A stretch of 5,717 bases of DNA, taken from positions 7,079 to 12,795 of the forward strand of contig DHLU01000117.1 of assembly GCA_002405435.1 (NCBI GenBank). The letters run 5' to 3'. The notes below the pieces were generated by a model. It saw only the letters and a list, made by a program, of their open reading frames with translations. It made no database searches and was not told the origin of the DNA. Each line of letters opens with the position of its first letter. Within the stretch, counting starts at the first letter, position 1. Positions 1-5,717 of this stretch are shown piece after piece. Origin of the DNA: Flavobacteriales bacterium UBA4660 (lineage in GTDB: Bacteria > Bacteroidota > Bacteroidia > Flavobacteriales_D > Sanyastnellaceae). The translations under genes were made by a program, and so were the position numbers.

Positions 1-308
1 CCTCCGTGTCTTTCAACAAGCAGCCGCGAAAGTTCCCGTATGTGTTTGCTCTTGGCAGGCGATAGTCCACAGGGCCTGATCACCGCACGGATCTCGTCTT
101 CCGTCAACGCAGCCATGGCTTCCGGAGTGGAGGCAAGGCGAAAGAGGTGCGGCGTCACCTGGTTGACACGCTCATCGGTACACTGCGCAGAAAGTACTAC
201 TGCGACCAATAGCGTAAACGGATCACTGTGGTCGAGCGGTACGTGGACCTCAGGATAGCACCTATCCAGTTCACGCATGATATAAGCGGCGCGTTCGTGG
301 CGTGTCAT
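1..308 (-). CDS. nth: Endonuclease III (DNA glycosylase/AP lyase), N-terminal part only
   Basis: Base-excision repair enzyme that removes oxidised pyrimidines and nicks abasic sites in the cytoplasm. Translating the minus strand from the ATG at 308-306 gives 102 complete codons that run off the left edge, so the gene is partial because of the window. The stretch LLVAVVLSAQCTDERVN (residues 33-49) is the family's N-terminal helix signature. Gln42 aligns with the E. coli residue that fills the gap left by the flipped base, and GLSPAKSKHI (81-90) matches the following GLYNSKAENI-type segment. The catalytic Lys and Asp and the four iron-sulphur Cys would lie beyond the window and cannot be checked. 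The frame is open further upstream, but the ATG at 308 fits the usual start (MTRHERAAYIMREL) and avoids overlap with the gene before it. It begins 16 bases after the stop of the DUF6702-like gene on the same strand, suggesting co-transcription. MutY or another HhH-GPD glycosylase is less likely given the strong Nth-type motif. Confidence 0.93.
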   Translation of the reverse strand, partial: MTRHERAAYIMRELDRCYPEVHVPLDHSDPFTLLVAVVLSAQCTDERVNQVTPHLFRLASTPEAMAALTEDEIRAVIRPCGLSPAKSKHIRELSRLLVERHG

Positions 309-324
309 GGCAAATTCGCTGTGC

Positions 325-822
325 TTATTTCCTGAAAGAAATCTGTTGGCGTGTGCAATCACAGATCTCTGTCTGTTTCCATCCAGCCGCCGACAACTCC
401 ACCACGTTTTTCTGACCCGGAAAGGTCTCACACAAGAGATGGTTGTGTACTTCGATGGATTGAAAATCTGGAACGCTGGCCACCTCGAGGTAGCAATAGA
501 CCATGTCGTTGACATATTCCCTTCCCAGGTAATGAACCGAAGCAGGGCGGAGGTTTACCGTAACGGTGAAGTGATTGAGTACATACGATTTCAGCGAATC
601 GGCCGCATAGGGCAGTTCGTGCACCTCACCGAGGAAGAGCCGGTGCATAGCGGTATCGGTGAGTGAACGTTCCATATCATCGGTGAAAAGCTTGATGGTG
701 ATCTCAAGGTTGCCGCTGATGACATCGTGTTCAATAAGGGTGTTGCTCACATAATACTTGTGCGGCTGGTCAGAAAATGCCAGTATGGGAATGAGCAATG
801 TAAGCAGGTACAGGTATTTCAT
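325..822 (-). CDS. Exported DUF6702-like protein of unknown function
   Basis: A 165-residue protein with an N-terminal signal peptide (hydrophobic residues 3-16 after MK, with possible cleavage near Ala15-Asp18), so it is probably periplasmic or outer-membrane associated. It has no lipobox Cys. The mature part resembles the Bacteroidota DUF6702 family: HKYYVSNTLIEH near residues 21-32 (family pattern H-x-x-Y-V-S), then LEITIKLFTDDME (39-51), a Tyr/Cys-containing strand at YCYLEV (109-114) and NHLLCETFPGQKNVV (127-141), matching the N-x-L-L...Q-x-N-x-V ending. The family has no assigned function; it looks all-beta. Length fits the family's roughly 160-170 residues. It lies upstream of nth on the same strand and divergent from nrnA. 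The family call is from remembered pattern similarity, not a search; the gene itself is well supported by its signal peptide and complete frame. Confidence 0.8.
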   Translation of the reverse strand: MKYLYLLTLLIPILAFSDQPHKYYVSNTLIEHDVISGNLEITIKLFTDDMERSLTDTAMHRLFLGEVHELPYAADSLKSYVLNHFTVTVNLRPASVHYLGREYVNDMVYCYLEVASVPDFQSIEVHNHLLCETFPGQKNVVELSAAGWKQTEICDCTRQQISFRK

Positions 823-871
823 GTACGGGTTATTCTTTGCAAGTTTAAGACCGGTATGCCGGATGTCGGGC

Positions 872-879
872 TAATTTTG
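872..879 (+). promoter_or_regulatory. Candidate Bacteroidota -7 promoter element for the nrnA operon
   Basis: TAATTTTG matches the Bacteroidota sigma-ABfr -7 consensus TAnnTTTG exactly. It ends only four bases before the nrnA ATG (884). Transcription normally starts a few bases after this element, so the message would begin at or next to the start codon. I see no convincing TTG/TTTG -33 element at the usual spacing of about 19-21 bases upstream; the nearest TTTG (836-839) is 32 bases away. The exact match and its position in a short divergent gap support it, while the missing -33 box weakens it. Confidence 0.45.
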
Positions 880-883
880 TGCC

Positions 884-1912
884 ATGTCAGCGCCCCTGAA
901 GCCGTCAGAGATTCAAAAAGCCCGGGAACTGATTGCGTCAGCCTCCCGTATTGTGATTACTACGCACAAATCACCCGACGGCGACGCGATTGGCAGTTCG
1001 CTTGCCCTGTGGAACCTGCTCAGGGCCGCGGGCAAGCATGCGGTGGTGATCGTACCCGATGAATTGCCGGAATTTCTCAAATGGATGCATGGTGCGAAAG
1101 AGATTATGGTGCACCAGCGCGCGCGTCAGGAGACGGAAAAGCGCATCGCCGAATCGGACCTGGTATTTATGCTCGACTACAACCACCTCAGCCGCACCGG
1201 AGCCCTGGAGCCGGTATTGCGCGAGCATAAGGCTCCTTTTATTCTCATTGACCACCACCGTCAGCCTGAAGAATTTCCCGCGGTCGTGTACAGCGATACT
1301 GCCCAGTGCAGTACGGCCCAGATGATTTACAAGTTTATGGTCTGGATGGACTGGAAGCAGCACCTTGACCGGCATTCGGGCGAATGTATCTACTGCGGCA
1401 TCATGACCGACAGCGGTTCATTTAGGTTTCCCAGCGTCACACCCGAAACGCACCACATTGTCGCACACCTGGTCGAGCACGGCGTTGACCACGCCTATGT
1501 GCACCGCATGGTGCACGACAACAACCGCGAAGAGAGAATCAGACTCATCGGCTATGCACTCGGCCATAAACTGGAGGTGATGGACGACTGCAGTACAGCC
1601 ATCATCAGTCTCAGCGAGGAGGAACTGCAGCGGTTCAATCACCAGCCCGGCGATACCGAAGGACTTGTCAACCAGGCCCTGTCTATCAGCCATGTTAACC
1701 TCGCGGCTTTTTTCAGGGAAAGCGGAGAGGAGGTGCGCGTTTCCTTCCGGTCAAAGGGTAGCTTTGACGTCAACCGCCTGGCCCGTGAATCATGGAACGG
1801 CGGCGGACACTTCAATGCCAGTGGCGGCAGTACAAGGGAAAAACTCGATGAGGCACTCACACGATTTCGCCGCGAAATCCGTTTGCAGGCTAATCAAATC
1901 AGGCAGTCATGA
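884..1912 (+). CDS. nrnA: Bifunctional oligoribonuclease / pAp phosphatase, DHH-DHHA1 family
   Basis: Cytoplasmic phosphoesterase of 342 residues, close to the family's usual 310-345. NrnA enzymes degrade 2-5 nt RNA fragments to mononucleotides and dephosphorylate 3'-phosphoadenosine 5'-phosphate (pAp), a by-product of sulphate assimilation and acyl-carrier modification. All metal-binding motifs are present: HKSPDGDAIGSS (28-39; His28, Asp32, Asp34), Asp98 in FMLDYNHLSRTG, the DHH triplet 123-125, and Asp176 in GIMTDSGSFRF. The C-terminal DHHA1 substrate-binding domain carries GGGHFNASGG (306-315). The ATG at 884 leaves the expected short helix before motif I and is the only sensible start; no Shine-Dalgarno sequence precedes it. 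The stop overlaps the next ATG (ATGA), so translation is probably coupled to the FKBP lipoprotein. RecJ and GdpP are excluded by size and domain content. Activity on nanoRNA versus pAp cannot be told from sequence alone. Confidence 0.93.
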   Translation: MSAPLKPSEIQKARELIASASRIVITTHKSPDGDAIGSSLALWNLLRAAGKHAVVIVPDELPEFLKWMHGAKEIMVHQRARQETEKRIAESDLVFMLDYNHLSRTGALEPVLREHKAPFILIDHHRQPEEFPAVVYSDTAQCSTAQMIYKFMVWMDWKQHLDRHSGECIYCGIMTDSGSFRFPSVTPETHHIVAHLVEHGVDHAYVHRMVHDNNREERIRLIGYALGHKLEVMDDCSTAIISLSEEELQRFNHQPGDTEGLVNQALSISHVNLAAFFRESGEEVRVSFRSKGSFDVNRLARESWNGGGHFNASGGSTREKLDEALTRFRREIRLQANQIRQS

Positions 1913-2418
1913 GGTCTCTTTATGTTTTCGCCATCGGTTGTCTGCTGTGGTCGTGCCGCGGGCCGGGCAGAGAACTTCCCGATTCGGGCGTATTGCAGGA
2001 AGAACTTATTGAAGCAAACCGCAACCGCCACCAGGGCGAGAAAGCCGCTATCGATGCCTTTGTAAAAGAAAAGGGCTGGCCGGTTACCGAAACAGGCTCA
2101 GGTCTTCGGTACTGGATTTATGAACCGGGCAACGGTCCGGCTGCGCGCATGGAACAGCGGGTCTTGCTCACCTACAGCATTTCGCTGACCGATGGCACCG
2201 TGTGTTACCGCAACGACGGCACGCCCGGAGCCTTTGTTATCGGACGCGACCAGGTTGAAAGCGGACTGCATGAACTGCTTCTGTTGATGCACCTGGGCGA
2301 CCGGGCACGCGCCATCATGCCATCGCACCTCGCATTCGGACTGACGGGTGATTCGGCGAAAATTCCGCCGAATGCTACCCTGGTATATGATGTTCACCTG
2401 ATCGGACTGGAAGAATGA
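1909..2418 (+). CDS. FKBP-type peptidyl-prolyl isomerase lipoprotein, GldI-like
   Basis: A 169-residue envelope lipoprotein. Residues 1-16 form a lipoprotein signal ending in LWSC, with Cys16 as the lipidation site. A helical linker follows (about 28-56), then one FKBP domain (about 62-169) ending in KIPPNATLVYDVHLIGLE, which aligns well with human FKBP12. FKBP domains catalyse proline cis-trans isomerisation or act as chaperones. Aligning by eye, Tyr89 (FKBP12 Tyr26) and Tyr160 (Phe99) are kept. However, Phe36 and Asp37 become Cys99 and Tyr100, Trp59 becomes Leu120, Tyr82 becomes Phe143 and His87 becomes Asp148, so catalysis may be weak or absent. The Flavobacterium gliding protein GldI is a lipoprotein of this family, and I recall it lying beside a DHH phosphoesterase, but FKBP lipoproteins are common in non-gliding relatives, so no gld symbol is given. 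It overlaps both neighbours by ATGA and is probably in one operon with nrnA. Confidence 0.88.
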   Translation: MRSLYVFAIGCLLWSCRGPGRELPDSGVLQEELIEANRNRHQGEKAAIDAFVKEKGWPVTETGSGLRYWIYEPGNGPAARMEQRVLLTYSISLTDGTVCYRNDGTPGAFVIGRDQVESGLHELLLLMHLGDRARAIMPSHLAFGLTGDSAKIPPNATLVYDVHLIGLEE

Positions 2419-3308
2419 AGCGCTGGATTATTCCGCTGTTGTTGCTGGCCCTTTTTTCCGTAGGCGTAGCGTACTGGTATGTGTACTTCAGGCCTTACAG
2501 CGGTTACGAACGTGGCCCGGATCGCGTTTACCGAAAACTCATAGCCTTCGGCGATTGCGGTGGTGCACTTGCCGGAGCGTCGCACGCAGCCTTTGATTTT
2601 GCCCTAGGCCGCCCGGAAGGAAGCGATACCCTCTACCATTATTCTGCGCTTACAGGAGCCATCAGCCAGTCTGAATCCGGAGCAGGAACACACCGTGTCA
2701 ACGACGCCCTGATGCGTTACCTGCTCGACATGAAATGCGGAGACCATGTGAATTTTTTGCTGCCTTATGGCCATATCGCCGGCACATGGCTGGAAGACCA
2801 GGAACGCACAAAGGCCTATGCCGAAGACGAGGAAGTGCTGCTCTCGGTGAGGCTTAACAGTGTTTTTGACCGGGCATCCTTCGCCGAATTTATGTCGGGC
2901 CTTACCCGCGACGGCGAAGTGGATGAGGTCACCGCCATCCAATCTGTGCTCGTCAATGAAGCGCCTGAACGGGTCAAGGCATTCGGAGATATCTGCCTTG
3001 AATTTTTATCGGTTTCACCGTCGGGCGATTCTGTCAGGGCAGGTGTGCCTGTTTCGATCTCGTATTCGACCCACCTGCTCGATGGAACGGCCGTGGACGA
3101 ACTCTCCGCCATGCAGTTTGAATTTGGCAGACCCGGTCAGCTGGTAGATGGACTTCAGTTTGGACTGAGCAAGATGAAAGACGGTGACCGGGCCCGCATT
3201 TTTGTTCCCTCTTACCTGGCCTTCGGTGAAGCGGGCAGCAGCACGGGACTCATTCCACCGCGCACGCCGCTGTATTTTGAAGTGGCCGTCACACTCGGCA
3301 GCGAGTGA
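2415..3308 (+). CDS. Membrane-anchored FKBP-type protein with an eroded N-terminal FKBP-like domain
   Basis: A 297-residue protein starting with MKRW and a single hydrophobic segment (about 5-24) without a lipobox Cys. It is most likely a signal anchor holding the rest in the periplasm. The C-terminal FKBP domain (about 196-297) is clear: SISYSTHLLDGTAVDEL (214-230) with Tyr217 and Asp228 at the FKBP12 Tyr26 and Asp37 positions, GDRARIFVPSYLAFG (257-271), IPP (280-282) and Phe288. Trp59 is replaced by Leu247 and Tyr82 by Phe270. Residues about 55-148 look like a second, decayed copy: a strand with GRPEGSDTLYHYS (65-77), VNDALMRYLLDMKCGDHVNFLLPYGH (95-120, recalling the FKBP helix-turn-GD-strand unit), then a last strand near EEVLLSVRL (139-147), with no G-x-x-G...IPP flap. 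The start ATG overlaps the previous stop (ATGA), indicating coupling. The role is probably envelope protein folding or scaffolding with the lipoprotein upstream; this is inferred. The N-terminal domain call is less sure than the C-terminal one. Confidence 0.85.
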   Translation: MKRWIIPLLLLALFSVGVAYWYVYFRPYSGYERGPDRVYRKLIAFGDCGGALAGASHAAFDFALGRPEGSDTLYHYSALTGAISQSESGAGTHRVNDALMRYLLDMKCGDHVNFLLPYGHIAGTWLEDQERTKAYAEDEEVLLSVRLNSVFDRASFAEFMSGLTRDGEVDEVTAIQSVLVNEAPERVKAFGDICLEFLSVSPSGDSVRAGVPVSISYSTHLLDGTAVDELSAMQFEFGRPGQLVDGLQFGLSKMKDGDRARIFVPSYLAFGEAGSSTGLIPPRTPLYFEVAVTLGSE

Positions 3309-3329
3309 GAGGCACAGCAAAATCACCCG

Positions 3330-3953
3330 TTACTTTTTCTTCTTGCTGAGGGCTTTAATCGCCTCCTTGTCGAGTCCGATGGCTTCTTCCATGCAGATGA
3401 CGGTGCCAATACGGGTCTTGAATTCCAGCGAAGTGTATTTTGCCCCATCCAGCGTGAGTGTCTTCAGGTCTGGTGTAACAGACTTGCCGAGGATGTTTTC
3501 CACCTTCAGGTCGTCTTGCAACTTATAAATGCTGAAGGGCACACGGATGATGTGGCGGCCGATGAAGTCATCAAGCATCTTCCGGTTTTCAGGCCTTTTT
3601 AATTCGCGCAATTCATCTTCCGTCAGTCCCTTGAAGGCGCGGTCCATAGGAGCCAGCAATACCCAGTCTTCATTGTTGAGTTGTTTGGCGTAGGAAGACG
3701 CAGCGCAGAAATTACCGAACAGCATATACTCTTCATGGGTCAGCACAAACTTCAGCGGATTCTGCTCATTGTTGTGTTGAGAAAGGATGGGGTTGTTGGC
3801 CTTGACCGAGTCAACGATTGCCTTCGGATCAAGCTGTTGGGTATTGGCGGTGGTATCTGCCGCAACGGGTGCTTTTTTTCCTTCACCGCCGCTGCAGGCA
3901 GCCAGTGCCAGCAGGCAAATACCCGAAAACAAGGCTAATTTGTTGGTCTTCAT
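3330..3953 (-). CDS. Fasciclin (FAS1) domain lipoprotein
   Basis: A 207-residue lipoprotein. Residues 1-20 form a signal ending in LAAC, with Cys20 as the lipidation site, followed by a low-complexity Gly/Ala/Thr tether to about residue 40. One FAS1-like domain spans about 66-193. WVLLAPMDRAFKGL (97-110) matches the FAS1 H1 box (T-x-F-A-P-x-x-x-A-F), ENRKMLDDFIGRHII (122-136) matches the helix leading to the Y-H-V-V box, and the C-terminal strand GTVICMEEAIGL (183-194) fits the usual I-x-x-I-D-x-V-L ending. FAS1 domains mediate adhesion or protein-protein contacts and are generally not enzymes. The chain ends in SKKKK, an unusually basic tail. It converges on the FKBP operon with 21 bases between stops and is divergent from pckA. 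A possible weak -7 box, TATCTTCG at 3986-3979 on the minus strand, differs from the consensus by one base. The domain is shorter and more diverged than a typical FAS1, so the family call is moderately firm. Confidence 0.8.
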   Translation of the reverse strand: MKTNKLALFSGICLLALAACSGGEGKKAPVAADTTANTQQLDPKAIVDSVKANNPILSQHNNEQNPLKFVLTHEEYMLFGNFCAASSYAKQLNNEDWVLLAPMDRAFKGLTEDELRELKRPENRKMLDDFIGRHIIRVPFSIYKLQDDLKVENILGKSVTPDLKTLTLDGAKYTSLEFKTRIGTVICMEEAIGLDKEAIKALSKKKK

Positions 3954-4033
3954 GGATTGATCTTGTGAAAAAGGTGTGCGAAGATAGCGGCTGAGGCGCC
4001 CGCAACGGAGAAGGCAGCTTTAAAACCTCTGTG

Positions 4034-4041
4034 TATTTTTG
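4034..4041 (+). promoter_or_regulatory. Candidate Bacteroidota -7 promoter element for pckA
   Basis: TATTTTTG is an exact match to TAnnTTTG and lies 32 bases before the pckA ATG. This would give a 5' leader of roughly 25-30 bases. A purine-rich AAGGA (4051-4055) sits in that leader, 18 bases from the ATG, which is too far for a normal Shine-Dalgarno site. No good TTG/TTTG -33 element is seen at 19-21 bases upstream. The element is followed by TGCC, the same extension as at the nrnA candidate promoter. Confidence 0.5.
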
Positions 4042-4073
4042 TGCCGTTATAAGGACCAACCTGATTATCTGCA

Positions 4074-5684
4074 ATGAACCATTTTGGAAAAAAACCTGAG
4101 AATCAAAATCTTGACTATTTAGGGCTTACCCACCTGGCCGCGGCATACTGGAACCTGACTCCGGCCGAACTGGTGGAAGAGACCATTACGCTGGGGCAGG
4201 GAATGCTCACAAGTACCGGCGCCCTTGCCGTGGATACCGGAGAATTTACCGGGCGTTCGCCGAAAGACAAGTTTATCGTTGCGGATGCCACCACAGAAAA
4301 TACCGTGTGGTGGGGTGGTCAGTTTAATTTGCCCTTCGACCCTGCGAAATTTGACCTGCTGTTTGCGCGTATGCAGGCCTACCTCACCGGACGCGAGGTC
4401 TATGTGCGCGACGTCTTTGCCTGCGCAGATGAACGCTATCGCATTGGCGTAAGGGTGGTGACAGAATATCCGTGGAGCAACTTATTTGCCGATAACATGT
4501 TCATTCGCCCCGATGCCGGACAACTCAGTACGTTCTCTCCCGACTGGCATGTTATCTGTGTGCCTGGTTTCTATGCGGACCCGGAGCGTGACGGAACACG
4601 CCAGCACAATTTTGCTGTGATCAATTTTACCCGGAAACTGGCTATCATAGGCGGAACGGGCTATACGGGTGAGATTAAGAAAGGCATTTTCACCGTACTC
4701 AACTATGTGCTGCCCCAGGAGAAAAATGTGCTCAGCATGCACTGTTCGGCCAACGTGGGCAAGGACGGAGATACCGCGGTTTTTTTCGGCCTCAGCGGAA
4801 CCGGAAAAACCACCCTTTCCTCTGACCACGGCCGCAGGCTGATCGGCGATGATGAGCACGGATGGACCGATACCACTATTTTCAATTTCGAAGGGGGTTG
4901 CTACGCCAAGACCATTGACCTCACCCGTGAGAAGGAGCCGCAGATCTATGATGCGATCCGCTTCGGTGCGATACTCGAAAACATCGGCTTTGGCGACGAC
5001 GGCGTGACGCCGGATTACACCGACAGTGCAAAGACCGAAAACACCCGCGTGAGTTATCCAATCCACCACATCGACAATATCATGGAACCCTCGGTGGGTG
5101 GTATTCCGAAAAATATATTCTTCCTTACCTGCGACGCATTCGGAGTATTGCCGCCCATTTCACGGCTTACGCGCGCCCAGGCGATGTACCAGTTTATCAG
5201 TGGCTACACCGCAAAGGTGGCGGGTACAGAGGCCGGTGTTACTGAGCCTACCACCACTTTCAGCGCATGTTTCGGGGCGCCCTTCCTTCCGCTTCATCCT
5301 ACACGCTATGCAGAGATGCTCGGCAAAAAACTCGATGAGAGCGGGGCCCAGGTTTGGCTGGTGAATACAGGCTGGAGCGGTGGCCCCTATGGTGTAGGAG
5401 AGCGCATCAAGCTGCGTTATACCCGCGCCATGATCAATGCCGCACTCGAGGGCAAACTCGATGCGCAGGAGCACGAGATTCACGATGTATTCGGTCTGGC
5501 CATGCCGCTGGCTTGTCCGCATGTCCCCCCGGAAATTCTCAATCCCCGCCATACCTGGAAGGACAAGGCTGCCTATGATGCCAAGGCCATCGAACTGGCG
5601 GAGAAATTTGTGAAGAACTTCGAGAAGTTCAAGGAGTTTGCCAGCCAGGAAATTCTGGGGGCAGCACCTAAGCTCATGGCCTGA
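4074..5684 (+). CDS. pckA: Phosphoenolpyruvate carboxykinase (ATP)
   Basis: Cytoplasmic enzyme interconverting oxaloacetate + ATP with PEP + CO2 + ADP. It is the entry step of gluconeogenesis and in some Bacteroidota also an anaplerotic CO2-fixing step. The full 536 residues match the family (E. coli has 540). Visible landmarks are GRSPKDKF (60-67; Arg61 binds the substrate carboxylate), GYTGEIKKG (196-204; Tyr197, Lys202, Lys203), MHCSANVG (222-229; metal ligand His223), the P-loop GLSGTGKTTLS (239-249), GDDEHGW (258-264; the Asp pair of the kinase-2/metal site), NFEGGCYAKTI (271-281), Arg325 in TRVSYPI, and NTGWSGGPYGVGERI (431-445). The P-loop and DDEHGW form identify the ATP-dependent class, not the GTP-dependent one. 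The start at 4074 gives the usual N-terminus before LTHLAAAYWNLTPAELVE. No catalytic residue is missing. It is monocistronic as far as can be seen; the 33 bases after the stop hold no clear terminator. Confidence 0.98.
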   Translation: MNHFGKKPENQNLDYLGLTHLAAAYWNLTPAELVEETITLGQGMLTSTGALAVDTGEFTGRSPKDKFIVADATTENTVWWGGQFNLPFDPAKFDLLFARMQAYLTGREVYVRDVFACADERYRIGVRVVTEYPWSNLFADNMFIRPDAGQLSTFSPDWHVICVPGFYADPERDGTRQHNFAVINFTRKLAIIGGTGYTGEIKKGIFTVLNYVLPQEKNVLSMHCSANVGKDGDTAVFFGLSGTGKTTLSSDHGRRLIGDDEHGWTDTTIFNFEGGCYAKTIDLTREKEPQIYDAIRFGAILENIGFGDDGVTPDYTDSAKTENTRVSYPIHHIDNIMEPSVGGIPKNIFFLTCDAFGVLPPISRLTRAQAMYQFISGYTAKVAGTEAGVTEPTTTFSACFGAPFLPLHPTRYAEMLGKKLDESGAQVWLVNTGWSGGPYGVGERIKLRYTRAMINAALEGKLDAQEHEIHDVFGLAMPLACPHVPPEILNPRHTWKDKAAYDAKAIELAEKFVKNFEKFKEFASQEILGAAPKLMA

Positions 5685-5717
5685 GCCGTTGCGCCCCGCC
5701 GGGTTACTTAACAGGCG

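Noticed and set aside
307..666. A 119-codon open frame on the plus strand
   Set aside because: It is antisense to the DUF6702-like gene and the nth start, both of which carry recognisable protein features; its own translation shows no signal peptide, motif or start context.
840..847. Possible minus-strand -7 element TAAACTTG for the DUF6702-like gene
   Set aside because: It has one mismatch in the conserved TTTG, and no -33 TTG lies at suitable spacing, so it is too weak to list as a feature.
851..862. CCGG-N4-CCGG near-palindrome in the divergent gap
   Set aside because: Only the outer four bases on each side are symmetrical and the centre is not, so it is expected by chance in GC-rich DNA and gives no firm operator call.
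3315..3347. CAGCAA ... TTGCTG inverted repeat at the convergent stops as a bidirectional terminator
   Set aside because: The six-base arms are separated by about 20 bases, extend into the FAS1 coding end and lack a GC-rich stem, so this is not a credible terminator.
3979..3986. Possible minus-strand -7 element TATCTTCG for the FAS1 gene
   Set aside because: It has one mismatch to TAnnTTTG; the only nearby TTG (4005-4003) is 16 bases upstream, shorter than usual spacing. It is mentioned under the gene only.
4482..5069. A 195-codon open frame on the minus strand inside pckA
   Set aside because: It lies wholly antisense to conserved pckA sequence including the P-loop, and its translation resembles no family; long antisense frames are expected in GC-rich codons.
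5679..5716. GCCTG ... CAGGC inverted repeat after pckA as a terminator
   Set aside because: It has five-base arms with a loop of about 28 bases and no following T-run in the window; the window ends before this can be judged.

Overview
The window looks like an ordinary chromosomal segment of a member of the Bacteroidota. It is moderately GC-rich by eye, and tightly packed. Three things point to the phylum. An exported DUF6702-type protein sits next to nth. A DHH phosphoesterase is fused translationally to FKBP-type lipoproteins of the GldI kind. Two sites match the Bacteroidota -7 promoter element TAnnTTTG, and clear Shine-Dalgarno sequences are largely missing. No mobile element, CRISPR array, RNA gene or phage gene was seen, and no stretch over 300 bases lacks a gene.

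Layout from left to right. Positions 1-308 (minus) hold the N-terminal third or half of endonuclease III (nth), cut by the window edge. It follows, 16 bases downstream and on the same strand, a secreted DUF6702-like protein (325-822), so the two probably form one leftward unit. A 61-base divergent gap (823-883) separates this unit from a rightward three-gene operon. That operon encodes NrnA, a nanoRNase/pAp phosphatase (884-1912), an FKBP-type lipoprotein (1909-2418), and a membrane-anchored protein with one recognisable and one eroded FKBP domain (2415-3308). Both junctions are ATGA overlaps. A leftward FAS1 (fasciclin) lipoprotein (3330-3953) converges on this operon with only 21 bases between stop codons. 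It is divergent from ATP-dependent PEP carboxykinase (pckA, 4074-5684) across a 120-base gap. The last 33 bases (5685-5717) hold nothing I can assign.

Functionally the window mixes housekeeping enzymes (DNA base-excision repair, nanoRNA/pAp turnover, gluconeogenic or anaplerotic PEP/oxaloacetate exchange) with four envelope proteins (DUF6702, two FKBP-type, FAS1). I do not see a convincing new multi-gene system. The most interesting points are the pair of FKBP proteins with altered active-site positions, and two promoter-like elements that share a longer 9-base core. One of these lies so close to the nrnA start codon that its transcript may be leaderless.
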